DNA of 64,000 nt, from assembly GCA_907165065.1 (NCBI GenBank), contig OU015541.1, forward strand, positions 15,621,501-15,685,500, in the 5' to 3' direction. The translations under genes were made by a program, and so were the position numbers. Source of the stretch: Caprimulgus europaeus. Its lineage: Eukaryota > Chordata > Aves > Caprimulgiformes > Caprimulgidae. Every line of letters starts with the position of its first letter. The stretch's first letter is position 1. Under the pieces are notes generated by a model. It saw only the letters and a program-made list of their open reading frames with translations. It had not been told where the DNA came from and searched no databases. Of this stretch, positions 35,097 to 64,000 are shown piece by piece.

Positions 35097-64000
<28,904 letters not shown>

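Overview
The window is vertebrate nuclear DNA, most likely avian. The evidence is split genes with GT-AG introns, two large CpG islands, several CR1-type LINE fragments ending in the ATTCTGTG-like tail, and a long interspersed repeat I recognise from bird genomes. No bacterial, phage or organellar features were seen.

Region 1 (about 1-22,700, minus strand) is RBM39 (CAPER-alpha), a U2AF65-like splicing factor. I placed eleven coding exons from residue 1 to residue 391, plus a non-coding first exon whose 5' splice site is at 22,405 inside a CpG island. All exon phases join without a break. The reading frame runs off the left edge, so the C-terminal UHM domain (about the last 139 residues, judged from the 530-residue human protein) is outside the window. 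Intron 2 holds a candidate stop-containing (poison) exon, and exon 5 is a 66-nt cassette that can be skipped in frame.

Region 2 (about 22,700-34,400) is intergenic between two head-to-head genes. It carries four TCTCGCGAGA-type elements at the RBM39 promoter, a 5'-truncated CR1, an intact tRNA-Glu(UUC) gene on the minus strand flanked by a 35-bp GC-rich tandem array, a 1.1-1.4 kb LTR-like repeat containing a 39-bp minisatellite, and an older inverted CR1 piece.

Region 3 (about 34,400-64,000, plus strand) is the 5' part of a gene for an ARHGAP39 (Vilse/CrGAP)-like Rho GTPase-activating protein. A very short first coding exon (35,097-35,107) lies in a CpG island. It is followed by a 28-kb intron and a second coding exon (63,081-63,479) that encodes two tandem WW domains. 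The rest of the gene, including any MyTH4 and RhoGAP domains, lies beyond the right edge. The 28-kb intron contains CR1 remnants, an ancient CR1/L3-like LINE, several microsatellites and otherwise unremarkable sequence.

I found no undescribed multi-gene system. The items most worth following up are the candidate RBM39 poison exon, the ARHGAP39-like paralog beside RBM39, the clustered TCTCGCGAGA elements, the conserved aryl-sulfonamide degron helix, and several young tandem duplications in introns.
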